Shown: piece by piece, positions 8,044 to 15,172 of the stretch
Layout of the letters: every line of letters begins with the position of its first letter
Position numbering within the stretch: the first letter of the stretch is position 1
Assembly: GCA_029784825.1 (NCBI GenBank)
Contig: JAFMAU010000040.1
Span: 1-16,498 of the forward strand
DNA length: 16,498 nt
Direction of reading: 5' to 3'
Source: Nitrososphaerota archaeon
Lineage (GTDB): Archaea > Thermoproteota > Nitrososphaeria > Nitrososphaerales > UBA183
The notes under the pieces: model-generated
What the model was told of the DNA's origin: nothing
What the model saw: the letters and a program-made list of their open reading frames with translations, nothing else
Databases searched by the model: none
Made by a program: the position numbers and the translations under genes

Positions 8044-10186
8044 AAAGACTCTGAAGGTCGCGCTGGGGATCCTGGTTGTTGGGTTCCTGCTTTCGGTTTC
8101 CACGCTCCCCGTTTCGAAGGCCCAAGCCCCAGGGACCATGACGGCAACCCTTGTTGTCCAGGTCCACGTCAATCCCACGTACGACATCTACGGCAGTGGG
8201 AGTTCGGAAGTGGACTTGACCGTCAACGCGAGCTCATTTTCCTTGGCCAACGAAACGACGGTCAACATTCATTCTCAGGTCCCACTTTCAGTCACAACCA
8301 GCTCGGCGTCTGAGGCTGGATTCACCAGGCCTGTCTCCTACTCTTTCAAAGGCAAGGTTTCTGGGCTATACACCTACGAGTTCGTCATTCCTTCCAATGC
8401 AACTAGTCTTCTCATAGCGGCCCAGTCCTTTGAAGGGGGAGAGGGCTTCCTTTGGAGGTATGTTACTGGGGTGCCCATAATCTATGCGTCCAGCCCGCAG
8501 ATCGCTATCTTCAACCAAGGACCGGTGCTGGTCGCCCCGTCAGGGTCGATCCTTTCCCAACTGTACGACCTCAAGGGGGGAAGTCTGACCCCACCTGGGC
8601 CATCAGGACCCTCAAACCAGCCAAGCTACCCCATGCCAATCTCCGGGGCGATCGCAGTATTGCAGTCAGTCTACTTCCTCCCCGGAAGCATCGCAATCAC
8701 GGCTGCGACGCTCGCCGTCCTGGTCCTGGTGGCTCTGGACCTCTTGCCATCGGGACGGGGGGCCCTCCTCTCCATCACGAGCCGGACCAGGAGCCTCTGG
8801 CATGGAGCGGGCAGACCCAGGATCACTCTGGGCCGTCTGAGAGGTATACTGCGGCCAAGAACCCTCCTCGTTCTCTTCATTCTCATCTCCCTCGTGATGG
8901 TCGCCGGGGGGGCTCTCGGAGGTCCGGCTCCGAGGCGGACTGCTTACATCATGGCCGCCACTACAAGCGTTTCAGCCATCCAAAACGGCCTCCGCCCCGT
9001 CGCGGGGGACGTCCAAGTCGTCACCCCGGCTCAGGACTTCACCGACTTCGCAGTTATGTCGAGCGTGGGGCAGTTCCAGATCGTTGTGATTTCGAATCTT
9101 CCGCCCGCCCAACTCGCGGAAGACTCGGGGTTCATCTTGGCAGGACTCGGCAATGTGCCTGTGATCGTCATTGACAACTCGACCAGTCCTACCTTCGCGA
9201 ATCAGGTCGCCGGTCTTTACAGCGGGTCCGTCGTCAGGGTCCACGACGCTTCAAACCTCACAGGGAGCGACCTGAACGGCATCGCTTTCCTGCTGAGTCA
9301 GAATACCAGGTCAAACCTTCTGGGCCTGGCCATCAGCCCCGGTGAGTTCAACGCCTTGGCTGCAGGGGAAGCCGCCCTCTCGATGGTCCTTGTTTTCGTC
9401 GGGTGGGCGTATCTGGGGTCGCTCGCAGCGAAACCGGAGTCATGGCGAGACCTGGAGCACATAGCAACTGTGATTGGTGCAGGCGTCTTTGTTTTCGTCT
9501 ACAGTGAAGCGATCTACGTCGCGACGAGCTCTCTGTTAGCATTCCCTATCGCACTCCACGCTGTGAACTCGGGGGCCAAGATAACGGCGATCAGCCTGCT
9601 CGGCTTCGGCGGAGGAAGTACTCCGAGGCTGGCGGCCGGGTTCCTCGGGGTGATTGTGGGGCTGGTGGGAACTGAGGGTGGCCTGAGCGTCAGAAAGAGC
9701 GACTTCGCCCTGGTGACCGCCGTCGCGCTCGTCCTCGTGGCGAATCCATTCTCAATCGGCCAATTTGTGTTCCAGGGGATCCTCCTATTCTTCCCCCTGT
9801 CGAGCATCGGTGCATCGACGACGCAGCTCGGTTCAGCATACGCCAGCTCGCTTTCCCTGAAGGGATTCATCTACGGGGTCGGAAGCGCCCTAGGAGGAGG
9901 GGTCACCCCCCAATACCTCCTGTCCGCTGGCAAGATTCTCTTCTTTGCGGGACTGGTGCCCTTGGCCTACCTTCGGAACCTAGGACGCACCACGACTGCG
10001 ATTGCAGTTTTCGTTGTGGCTGTAATCGTGGGAGACGGCGGGGTGAGGGTGGGCGAGATGACGCCTGACAAGACTTTCGGTGCGATGCTCCCGGGCGTGG
10101 TCCTGGGATTCGCCTTCGCCGCGGCGATACTTGGACTTGGGCTATTGGAAAGGTACGTGAGAGGAACTTGGAGATCCAGAAACTAG
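8036..10186 (+). CDS. Large signal-peptide-bearing polytopic membrane protein of unknown function
   Basis: This 716-residue protein starts with a clear signal sequence (basic residues at 3, 4 and 7, hydrophobic core about 8-22, possible cleavage after KAQA near 31). Residues 32-205 form a beta-rich outside domain with sequons at Asn 64, 72 and 121. Membrane segments at about 215-236 and 276-296 flank a basic cytoplasmic loop. Residues 300-435 form a second outside alpha/beta region with sequons at Asn 381 and 407. Its FQIVVISN strand pattern recalls glutamine-amidotransferase-like folds, a weak resemblance. Seven to eight further membrane helices fill 445-705. The TTG start is nearly forced: an in-frame stop lies at 7997-7999 and the next ATG falls after the signal core. 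It overlaps the previous gene by eight bases. Transport, polymer handling or surface assembly are all possible; no function can be assigned. Confidence 0.72.
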   Translation: MPRKTLKVALGILVVGFLLSVSTLPVSKAQAPGTMTATLVVQVHVNPTYDIYGSGSSEVDLTVNASSFSLANETTVNIHSQVPLSVTTSSASEAGFTRPVSYSFKGKVSGLYTYEFVIPSNATSLLIAAQSFEGGEGFLWRYVTGVPIIYASSPQIAIFNQGPVLVAPSGSILSQLYDLKGGSLTPPGPSGPSNQPSYPMPISGAIAVLQSVYFLPGSIAITAATLAVLVLVALDLLPSGRGALLSITSRTRSLWHGAGRPRITLGRLRGILRPRTLLVLFILISLVMVAGGALGGPAPRRTAYIMAATTSVSAIQNGLRPVAGDVQVVTPAQDFTDFAVMSSVGQFQIVVISNLPPAQLAEDSGFILAGLGNVPVIVIDNSTSPTFANQVAGLYSGSVVRVHDASNLTGSDLNGIAFLLSQNTRSNLLGLAISPGEFNALAAGEAALSMVLVFVGWAYLGSLAAKPESWRDLEHIATVIGAGVFVFVYSEAIYVATSSLLAFPIALHAVNSGAKITAISLLGFGGGSTPRLAAGFLGVIVGLVGTEGGLSVRKSDFALVTAVALVLVANPFSIGQFVFQGILLFFPLSSIGASTTQLGSAYASSLSLKGFIYGVGSALGGGVTPQYLLSAGKILFFAGLVPLAYLRNLGRTTTAIAVFVVAVIVGDGGVRVGEMTPDKTFGAMLPGVVLGFAFAAAILGLGLLERYVRGTWRSRN

Positions 10187-10527
10187 CCGCAATCTACGAG
10201 CCGATTCGCAACGCTTTCGTCGTGGTTTACTCAATTGTCGCGCTGTCGACCATCCTTCCAGAAGGGCATCTGGTGCCAGGCATACTGGTCGTTCCTTACT
10301 ATCTTCTTGTCCCCGGGTACTGCGCGGCCGTGCTGATGAAGAATGTAGATTCTATGCTAGGGCGGCTTTTCTTTTCCGTAAGCTGGAGCCTGGCGATAAT
10401 CGCGGCTTTCGCTGCTCTGAACGGTTTGAGAATCTTCCAGCTGCCGCTCAACGCGGCCGTCCCAATCGTCACCGTTCTCCTTTTAGCCCTAGGCCATCTC
10501 AGAAGCCAACGGCATCAACAGTCGTGA
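10168..10527 (+). CDS. Small four-helix membrane protein with PGY motif
   Basis: This 119-residue protein is almost entirely membrane: hydrophobic segments lie at about 15-31, 35-56, 65-86 and 94-110, and a short basic tail follows. The [10 protein letters not shown] stretch (PGY at 49-51) recalls the conserved PGY segment of archaeal DUF1616-type membrane proteins, but this copy is much shorter than those and the match is from memory only. The start is TTG at 10168, overlapping the end of the large membrane protein by 19 bases, with GAGAGG at 10159-10164 upstream. The overlap implies it is made together with that protein and may be its subunit. It closes the four-gene membrane cassette. Function is unknown. 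Confidence 0.65.
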   Translation: MEIQKLAAIYEPIRNAFVVVYSIVALSTILPEGHLVPGILVVPYYLLVPGYCAAVLMKNVDSMLGRLFFSVSWSLAIIAAFAALNGLRIFQLPLNAAVPIVTVLLLALGHLRSQRHQQS

Positions 10528-10548
10528 AATTCTGAGCGGTTCAGACAT

Positions 10549-10585
10549 CCAGGGCCAAGCCGCGACGGTGCTCCCTGGCTCGGCC
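10549..10585 (+). repeat. GC-rich overlapping inverted repeats before the acyltransferase gene
   Basis: Two mutually exclusive stems can form. CCAGGG (10549-10554) pairs with CCCTGG (10573-10578). GGCCAAGCC (10553-10561) pairs with GGCTCGGCC (10577-10585) with one mismatch. The segment lies in the 88-base gap between the last membrane gene and the ATG at 10616. It could be a weak attenuator or processing hairpin. No T-run follows, so a terminator is not supported. Confidence 0.3.
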
Positions 10586-10615
10586 GGGGCAAGGCGCAAT
10601 TCCAGAGGTTCGTAC

Positions 10616-11125
10616 ATGGCGACGAAGCTAGCCTACAACATCGGGCGCCTGCACGGACTCGGCTTAAGGCTCTACCTTTACAGGAGAATCGGTCTCCGCG
10701 TTGGGAAGAACTGCGTGATCCGCCGTGGAATCTACCTTGGGAGCCCGGACCAACTCGAAGTGGGGGACGGAAGTTTCCTTGGAAGGGCGAGCCTCTACTG
10801 CACTGGAGGGGTGAAGATAGGAAGGAACGTCAACGTGTCAGACGGTGTCGTCGTAATAACGGCCAAACATGACATCAACTCGCCCAAGTTCGAAGCAGCT
10901 TATGAACCCATTACGATAGGAGACTGGGCCTGGATAGCGACGAACGCAATCATCCTTGGCGGTGTCACCGTGGGGGAAGGTGCAGTGGTAGCGGCCGGGG
11001 CCGTCGTGACCAAGGATATCCCACCATATTCAGTTGTCGGGGGGAACCCGGCCAAGGTCATCGGGGAGAGGAAGAAACAGCCTTTCGACTATTCTCCAGG
11101 GAGCTACCGCCCTCCCTTTCTGTAG
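10616..11125 (+). CDS. Left-handed beta-helix acyltransferase (WcaF/maltose O-acetyltransferase-like)
   Basis: This 169-residue protein has the hexapeptide-repeat pattern of the LbH acyltransferase fold across about 28-140: repeated I/V-G-x-x-x units, such as [19 protein letters not shown] and [15 protein letters not shown]. His85 in TAKHD is the likely catalytic base. The terminal [15 protein letters not shown] (136-150) is the classic end signature of sugar O-acetyltransferases that use acetyl-CoA. It probably acetylates a sugar or a glycan intermediate made by this cluster. I chose the ATG at 10616 because AGAGG lies at 10603-10607 and family similarity begins there. An in-frame GTG at 10568 would add 16 residues of unconvincing sequence. 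The next gene starts six bases after the stop. Confidence 0.88.
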   Translation: MATKLAYNIGRLHGLGLRLYLYRRIGLRVGKNCVIRRGIYLGSPDQLEVGDGSFLGRASLYCTGGVKIGRNVNVSDGVVVITAKHDINSPKFEAAYEPITIGDWAWIATNAIILGGVTVGEGAVVAAGAVVTKDIPPYSVVGGNPAKVIGERKKQPFDYSPGSYRPPFL

Positions 11126-11131
11126 TGCCTC

Positions 11132-12361
11132 ATGAGGATCTGCTATGTGGCGGCCGACGTCGCCGTTCCACATTACAGGGGGTCGTCGACCCATGTCTTC
11201 GAGCTTGCGAGGAACCTCGCAAAGCGCGGGCACGAGGTCCACGTCGTCGCCAGGAGGGTCTTTTCGTCCCAGCCGAAGGAAGAAGTCTTGGATGGGTTCC
11301 ACATACATAGATTTCAGCGCGGGATATTGTTCTCATCGTCGAAGTCCAGCTTCGCCAAGACCGAGTCGAAGGGGTCCTACCGGGGAAGCACTCCTCTTCT
11401 GATTTGGAAGTCGTACGAGGCCTACCTGATGACCATCTTCCCCGCCTACATTGGAGCGCAAATCGCCCGTCTCGTAAAGGAGAATTCGATCGACATCATC
11501 TTCGAGAGGGAGAGCTCGTTTGGAGGGGGGGCTGTGGCCAGCATGCTTACTGGCCGTCCGCTGGTCTTGGAAGTGATTGGGAATCGAGTCACCGGGCTCC
11601 AGATGAGACAGACGAAGAGAATCATCGCATATACTCGAGGGTTGTTCGATGGCAGGGTCGAGCCCTCGAAAGTCGAGTTGGTCACCGGAGCCGTTGACGT
11701 GGACGTTTTCAAGCCGGACCTTGCATCTAGGGAGAGTGTCAGGAAAGAGTATGGCCTCGTCGGGTGCCCAGTCATCGGATACGCTGGGACGTTTCAGGAG
11801 TGGCACGGGCTTGATGAACTAATTCAGGCATCTCGTGGACTCATCCAAAGTGTACCCAATGTCAAGTTCTTGATGGTCGGGCCGTACTACAAAGACACCG
11901 AGGCCGAGGTTATCAAGGAAGGGGAACGAGGCTCATTCATCTTCACGGGGCCGGTGCCTTACGAAGCCGTTCCTTCGTTTCTTAACGCGAGCGATGTTCT
12001 GGTGGCGCCATACAATCCGTCGAAGATTATGGCATCAGAGCAGGCGCGGAAGCACGGCCTCGGATCTCCGCTCAAGGTCTTCGAGTATATGGCAACAGGG
12101 AAACCTGTTGTGACGACGGACGTAAAGCCGATATCCGATCCCATCCAGGACGGGGTCACGGGGGTCCTCGTCCCTGTGGGAGACTCCAAAGCGCTTGAAG
12201 AGGCAATTCTCATGCTCCTGAGCGAAAAGGAAAAGGCTGGAGCCATGGGAGCTGCGGCAAGAAGATCGGTCGCGCTCGAGTACTCCTGGGAAAGAGTGGC
12301 AAGGAAGCTTGAAGGGGTCTTCGAATCAGTGCTCACGGCACCTAGAGTTCAGGCAATCTAG
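11132..12361 (+). CDS. GT4-family glycosyltransferase (SPLK variant)
   Basis: This 409-residue protein has a GT-B fold of family 4. The N-terminal domain has the usual HVFELARNLAKRGHEVHVV pattern (21-39). The donor domain starts near YAGTFQEWHG (217-226), where the usual Arg and Lys are replaced by Thr219 and His225. Near the active site it reads GSPLKVFEYM (311-320): the second glutamate of EX7E is Glu318 but the first is not a glutamate. This SPLK form is common in WcaI/WbuB-type enzymes, so it need not mean loss of activity. The ATG lies six bases after the acyltransferase stop and has no clear ribosome site, so translation may depend on coupling. Acceptor and donor are unknown. Confidence 0.9.
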   Translation: MRICYVAADVAVPHYRGSSTHVFELARNLAKRGHEVHVVARRVFSSQPKEEVLDGFHIHRFQRGILFSSSKSSFAKTESKGSYRGSTPLLIWKSYEAYLMTIFPAYIGAQIARLVKENSIDIIFERESSFGGGAVASMLTGRPLVLEVIGNRVTGLQMRQTKRIIAYTRGLFDGRVEPSKVELVTGAVDVDVFKPDLASRESVRKEYGLVGCPVIGYAGTFQEWHGLDELIQASRGLIQSVPNVKFLMVGPYYKDTEAEVIKEGERGSFIFTGPVPYEAVPSFLNASDVLVAPYNPSKIMASEQARKHGLGSPLKVFEYMATGKPVVTTDVKPISDPIQDGVTGVLVPVGDSKALEEAILMLLSEKEKAGAMGAAARRSVALEYSWERVARKLEGVFESVLTAPRVQAI

Positions 12362-12363
12362 GA

Positions 12364-13407
12364 ATGGCTCTCGGTATGCAGTCGCCTATCACAAAGACCG
12401 ACACCGCTATTATCGAACCCGTAGTGTCCGTCATACTCCCGCTCTACAACTCCGCGAAAGATCTTCCTTCTGCACTCTCACAGCTTGTGGGGCAGTCGTA
12501 CCGTAACAAGGAGATAATCCTTGTCGATGATGGCTCATCAGACGAAACATACAGCATGGCCTCTGAGCTCTCGAAGAAAATAGATCACATCATTCTTTCG
12601 AAAACGGACCACATGGGAGCGTCACACGCAAGGAACGTCGGTGCTTCGAAGTCGAGAGGGGCGATTCTTTTCTTCGCTGAATCTGACTGTGTGTACGATG
12701 CTGATTATATACAGAAGGCCGTAGATTCTCTTGTTTCGGAGCCCGGAGCCGGGGCCGTCTGTCTCACGGGCGCACCGCTGATAACTAGGCCCACTTTAGC
12801 GACTCGGTGCATAGATGTGGAGAACAAAGTCCAACACAAACTGCTGAGAGAGGGAAAAATCAGGCCCTTCTATGCTTGGGTGTACAGAAAAGAGACATTC
12901 ACCAAACTCGGCGGCTTCGACGAAAACCTCTTCCAAGGAGAGGACAGGGACCTCTTTTCTAGGCTCAAGGCCGCCAACTATTCGGTGACTTGGGTCCCTG
13001 GGGTGAACTGGAGACACAGAAGAGACCAAACGATTCTCGACATGTCAAGGAAATGGGTGGGCAGAGGGAGAACCAGAGTCCTGTTGACACTCAAGCACCG
13101 GCAAGCCTACGAGCTTCTGAAGGACCTCCTCCCTCTTTGGGCGACGGTCGGTGGAATCCTATTGCTCACCTTATATCCCTTGGGTGGCGCTGCAGTCTTG
13201 TTCATTGTTGCGGCCGCGTTCGTCAGCAAATCTGTGAGAGTCGCTTCGATTTCATGGTCGGAAGTAAGAAACAAACGAGTCTTCCTGGCTTATCCGTACT
13301 TCTTGTTGGTGAGGAACTTCTCAATGGGGATGGGGTACTCACTGGCTCTTGCGAGGATTGCCGTCTTGAAGGTACAGAGGAAAAAACTCTCATGGAGCAA
13401 GATCTGA
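12364..13407 (+). CDS. GT2-family glycosyltransferase with C-terminal membrane segments
   Basis: This 347-residue protein is a family 2 GT-A glycosyltransferase. Residues 21-29 (VSVILPLYN) open the fold, VDDGSSD lies at 54-60, and the DxD-like position reads ESD (106-108). GGFDENLFQGED (183-194) supplies the likely catalytic acid pair Glu193/Asp194. After the catalytic domain come hydrophobic segments at about 259-287 and possibly 305-331, which would anchor it at the inner face of the membrane, as in many dolichol- or undecaprenyl-linked glycan enzymes. The start is ATG at 12364, two bases after the previous stop; an ATG at 12376 is an alternative. Base composition drops here relative to the early cluster (bases 12541-12600 are 27/60 G+C). 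Substrates are unknown. Confidence 0.9.
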   Translation: MALGMQSPITKTDTAIIEPVVSVILPLYNSAKDLPSALSQLVGQSYRNKEIILVDDGSSDETYSMASELSKKIDHIILSKTDHMGASHARNVGASKSRGAILFFAESDCVYDADYIQKAVDSLVSEPGAGAVCLTGAPLITRPTLATRCIDVENKVQHKLLREGKIRPFYAWVYRKETFTKLGGFDENLFQGEDRDLFSRLKAANYSVTWVPGVNWRHRRDQTILDMSRKWVGRGRTRVLLTLKHRQAYELLKDLLPLWATVGGILLLTLYPLGGAAVLFIVAAAFVSKSVRVASISWSEVRNKRVFLAYPYFLLVRNFSMGMGYSLALARIAVLKVQRKKLSWSKI

Positions 13408-13526
13408 CTAACTTGACGGACCAAAGGCCAAGCGCATTCTTGAGTTCTCACGCTCACTCTGAAGCGGGTTGGATCTCAGAATGGCAAATGCGTCAGGAAA
13501 TTCAGGGACTCCCTGAAGTGATATGA
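13392..13526 (+). CDS. Possible 44-residue small protein bridging two glycosyltransferase genes
   Basis: A short frame of 44 codons starts with ATG inside the last 16 bases of the GT2 gene and ends in a TGA overlapping the next ATG in an ATGA. It fills a gap that would otherwise be 115 bases. AGAGG lies at 13376-13380, eleven bases before the ATG. The product is polar, with no membrane segment or known motif. Its placement is what a translationally coupled gene would have, but the frame is also open upstream inside the GT2 gene, and 44 codons can stay open by chance. It may be a coupling peptide, a remnant or noise. Confidence 0.3.
   Translation: MEQDLTNLTDQRPSAFLSSHAHSEAGWISEWQMRQEIQGLPEVI
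13501..13517. repeat. 17-base near-perfect palindrome just before a GT4 start
   Basis: TTCAGGGA and TCCCTGAA flank a single central C at 13509, giving an eight-base arm on each side. It ends five bases before the ATG at 13523. As RNA it would form a tight hairpin close to the start codon; as DNA it could be a dimeric regulator site. Confidence 0.4.
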
Positions 13527-14722
13527 GCCGTGTTCGTAGCGTGTTGAGGGTCGTAAGCGACTATCCGGCCGCTGGAAGGGCAACGTTTGGCCTCCAACCC
13601 GTCTTCACCAATCTTTCCAGGGAGCAAAAGAAAATCGGATATGATGTCAAGGTGATTGCCGCTTTGCACAAGGGAGAGCCTAGAGTCGAATTTGATAATG
13701 ATGTGGAAATTCGTCGCGTCCCCATTCCCTTCAACCTAAATGCCTACCGAGAACTGAGGAAGCTGATCTCTGTGACTGAACGTCCGGTGGTCCACACCCA
13801 CGCCACAGCTGGTATCTTCCTGGTGGCCACCAAGGGCTTGCTTCAAGTGCCTCACGTTGCGCATGTACATGGGACGAGTCATTCGCACTATATACCGACA
13901 ACCATAAGGTCTGGAAAGTATGTCGAAGGGTATTCCGCACTAGGGATGGAATACTACTTCTTGCGCGAAAGGCTGCTCTGGGGATCTGCCAATAGAATAC
14001 TGTCCATTAGTAACCAAATGAAGGCTGACCTGGTTGACTTTTACGACATCCAGTCAGATAAGATAATCCCTGTTTTCAACGGCGTGGACACTGATTTGTT
14101 CAGGGAGGTGGAGCGTCCTGCTCTGCCCGACTCTTTGAGGTACCTGCTTCAAAAAGACGTGATCCTTTACGTCGGTCATTTCGGAATCAGGAAAGGTCTT
14201 CCATATTTGATTGCAGCAATGAAGGCCGTAGTAGCTCGTAATCCTAATGCGATACTCCTCTGTATTGGTGGTGTTCCGGAATGGCTTGGTAAGGAAGACT
14301 ATTGGGGCTTCTTGCAAGACAGAATCAAAGCACTCAACCTTCAGGAGAATGTTCTGTTGTTGGACAGGATGCCTAATTCACAACTTCCAAGCTTCTACTC
14401 CCTAGCCAAGGTATTCGTCCTGCCTTCATATTATGAGGGATTTGGCAAAGTAATAGTGGAGGCAATGGCTTGCTCAAGGCCAGTCATAGCGACGAAAAAG
14501 GGAGGACCATTGGAGGTGCTGAGTGATCAGGAAACTGGCTTGCTAGTCGATTATGGATCTTCAAAGCAAATATCTGACGGTATACTCCGGCTTCTCGAAA
14601 ATCGCCGACTCGCTGTGGAGATGGGATTCAAGGGGCGGCAGAAAGTATTGCGCGACTTCACGTGGTCGGCGGTTGCAAACAGAATCACGTCAGTTTATGA
14701 CTCGCTAGGAGAAAGTCAGTAG
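13523..14722 (+). CDS. GT4-family glycosyltransferase, low GC
   Basis: This 399-residue protein is a full-length GT-B family 4 glycosyltransferase. The N-terminal domain includes the HTHATAG stretch (91-97) and a histidine-rich HVHGTSHSH (114-122). The donor domain begins near FNGVDTDLF (185-193) and YVGHFGIRKG (216-225), with a histidine where many GT4 enzymes have Arg, and a neighbouring Arg223/Lys224. EX7E is intact at Glu305 and Glu313. Its composition differs from the early cluster: bases 14161-14220 are 25/60 G+C against 39/60 at 2401-2460. Codons such as TTT, ATA and AAT are more frequent. This fits a more recent arrival than its neighbours. The ATG is preceded by a palindrome and overlaps the stop of a possible 44-codon gene. 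Confidence 0.9.
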   Translation: MSRVRSVLRVVSDYPAAGRATFGLQPVFTNLSREQKKIGYDVKVIAALHKGEPRVEFDNDVEIRRVPIPFNLNAYRELRKLISVTERPVVHTHATAGIFLVATKGLLQVPHVAHVHGTSHSHYIPTTIRSGKYVEGYSALGMEYYFLRERLLWGSANRILSISNQMKADLVDFYDIQSDKIIPVFNGVDTDLFREVERPALPDSLRYLLQKDVILYVGHFGIRKGLPYLIAAMKAVVARNPNAILLCIGGVPEWLGKEDYWGFLQDRIKALNLQENVLLLDRMPNSQLPSFYSLAKVFVLPSYYEGFGKVIVEAMACSRPVIATKKGGPLEVLSDQETGLLVDYGSSKQISDGILRLLENRRLAVEMGFKGRQKVLRDFTWSAVANRITSVYDSLGESQ

Positions 14723-14800
14723 GACTCCTGAGAGACAGATGCACCTGGAATTGGTCCTGACTTCAACTGTTAAGACAGCTTTGGAACCACTAATTGCTAA
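14723..14800 (+). other. Short AT-rich gap before a GT4 remnant
   Basis: This 78-base gap is AT-richer than the early cluster and breaks the close gene packing. It holds a weak CTGT/ACAG hairpin (14767-14778) and a TAATTGCTAAAT stretch at 14791-14802 that is faintly TATA-like. An in-frame TAA stands directly before the ATG at 14801. No glycosyltransferase coding remnant is visible here. Confidence 0.3.
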
Positions 14801-15172
14801 ATGAAACCACGGTCTAATTTGATCGTACTCTCCTCCAGGAGCGTCCTAAGGGATGCTGTCACAGAGGCCCCTGGTATTTTGTTTGTGGAAGGGAAGACGA
14901 ATGAAAGGCCGTTGATTGGGCCACGTCACGGGGGAATTCCCGAAGCTCTAAACGATGGGGTGAATGGCTTCCTCGTAGGATACGCAAGTCAGGAGCAACT
15001 GGCCCGTGTGATCATCACGGTCCTTCAAGACAGCGACTTGGCAAAGCGGATGGGATGTGCCGGGAGACTGCGGATCCTTCATGATTTCACATGGCAGCCT
15101 GCTTCAGACTGCATCGAATCAATCCACAGTGAGCTAGTTCCTCCAAAGGCAGCAATGGGAGCCATGCCATGA
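14801..15172 (+). pseudogene. Truncated GT4 glycosyltransferase, C-terminal third only
   Basis: This 123-residue frame matches only the end of a GT4 donor domain. It has an intact-looking EX7E (Glu22 and Glu30), a RPLIGPRHGGIPEALNDG element (36-53) and the closing helix with HDFTW (94-98). The N-terminal domain and the front of the donor domain, some 250 residues, are missing, and an in-frame TAA sits right before the ATG. It cannot act as a GT4 enzyme alone. It is not a recent copy of the GT4 gene just upstream, as the shared region differs at most positions. Its stop still overlaps the next start in an ATGA and a GGGAG lies at 15157-15161, so it may still be translated to feed the next gene. 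A role as a regulatory subunit is possible but unsupported. Confidence 0.65.

Noticed and set aside
10568..10615. GTG start for the acyltransferase
   Set aside because: No ribosome site precedes it, the added 16 residues show no family similarity, and the segment forms hairpins. The ATG at 10616 has an AGAGG upstream.
12990..13391. Long alternative frame inside the GT2 gene
   Set aside because: It overlaps a well-supported GT2 catalytic and membrane region in another frame and shows no motif. Only its last 44 codons, beyond the GT2 domain, are kept as a weak candidate.
14801..15172. Recent tandem duplication of the GT4 gene at 13523
   Set aside because: The two share the DFTW ending and general GT4 features but differ at most positions, so they are separate family members and not a fresh copy.
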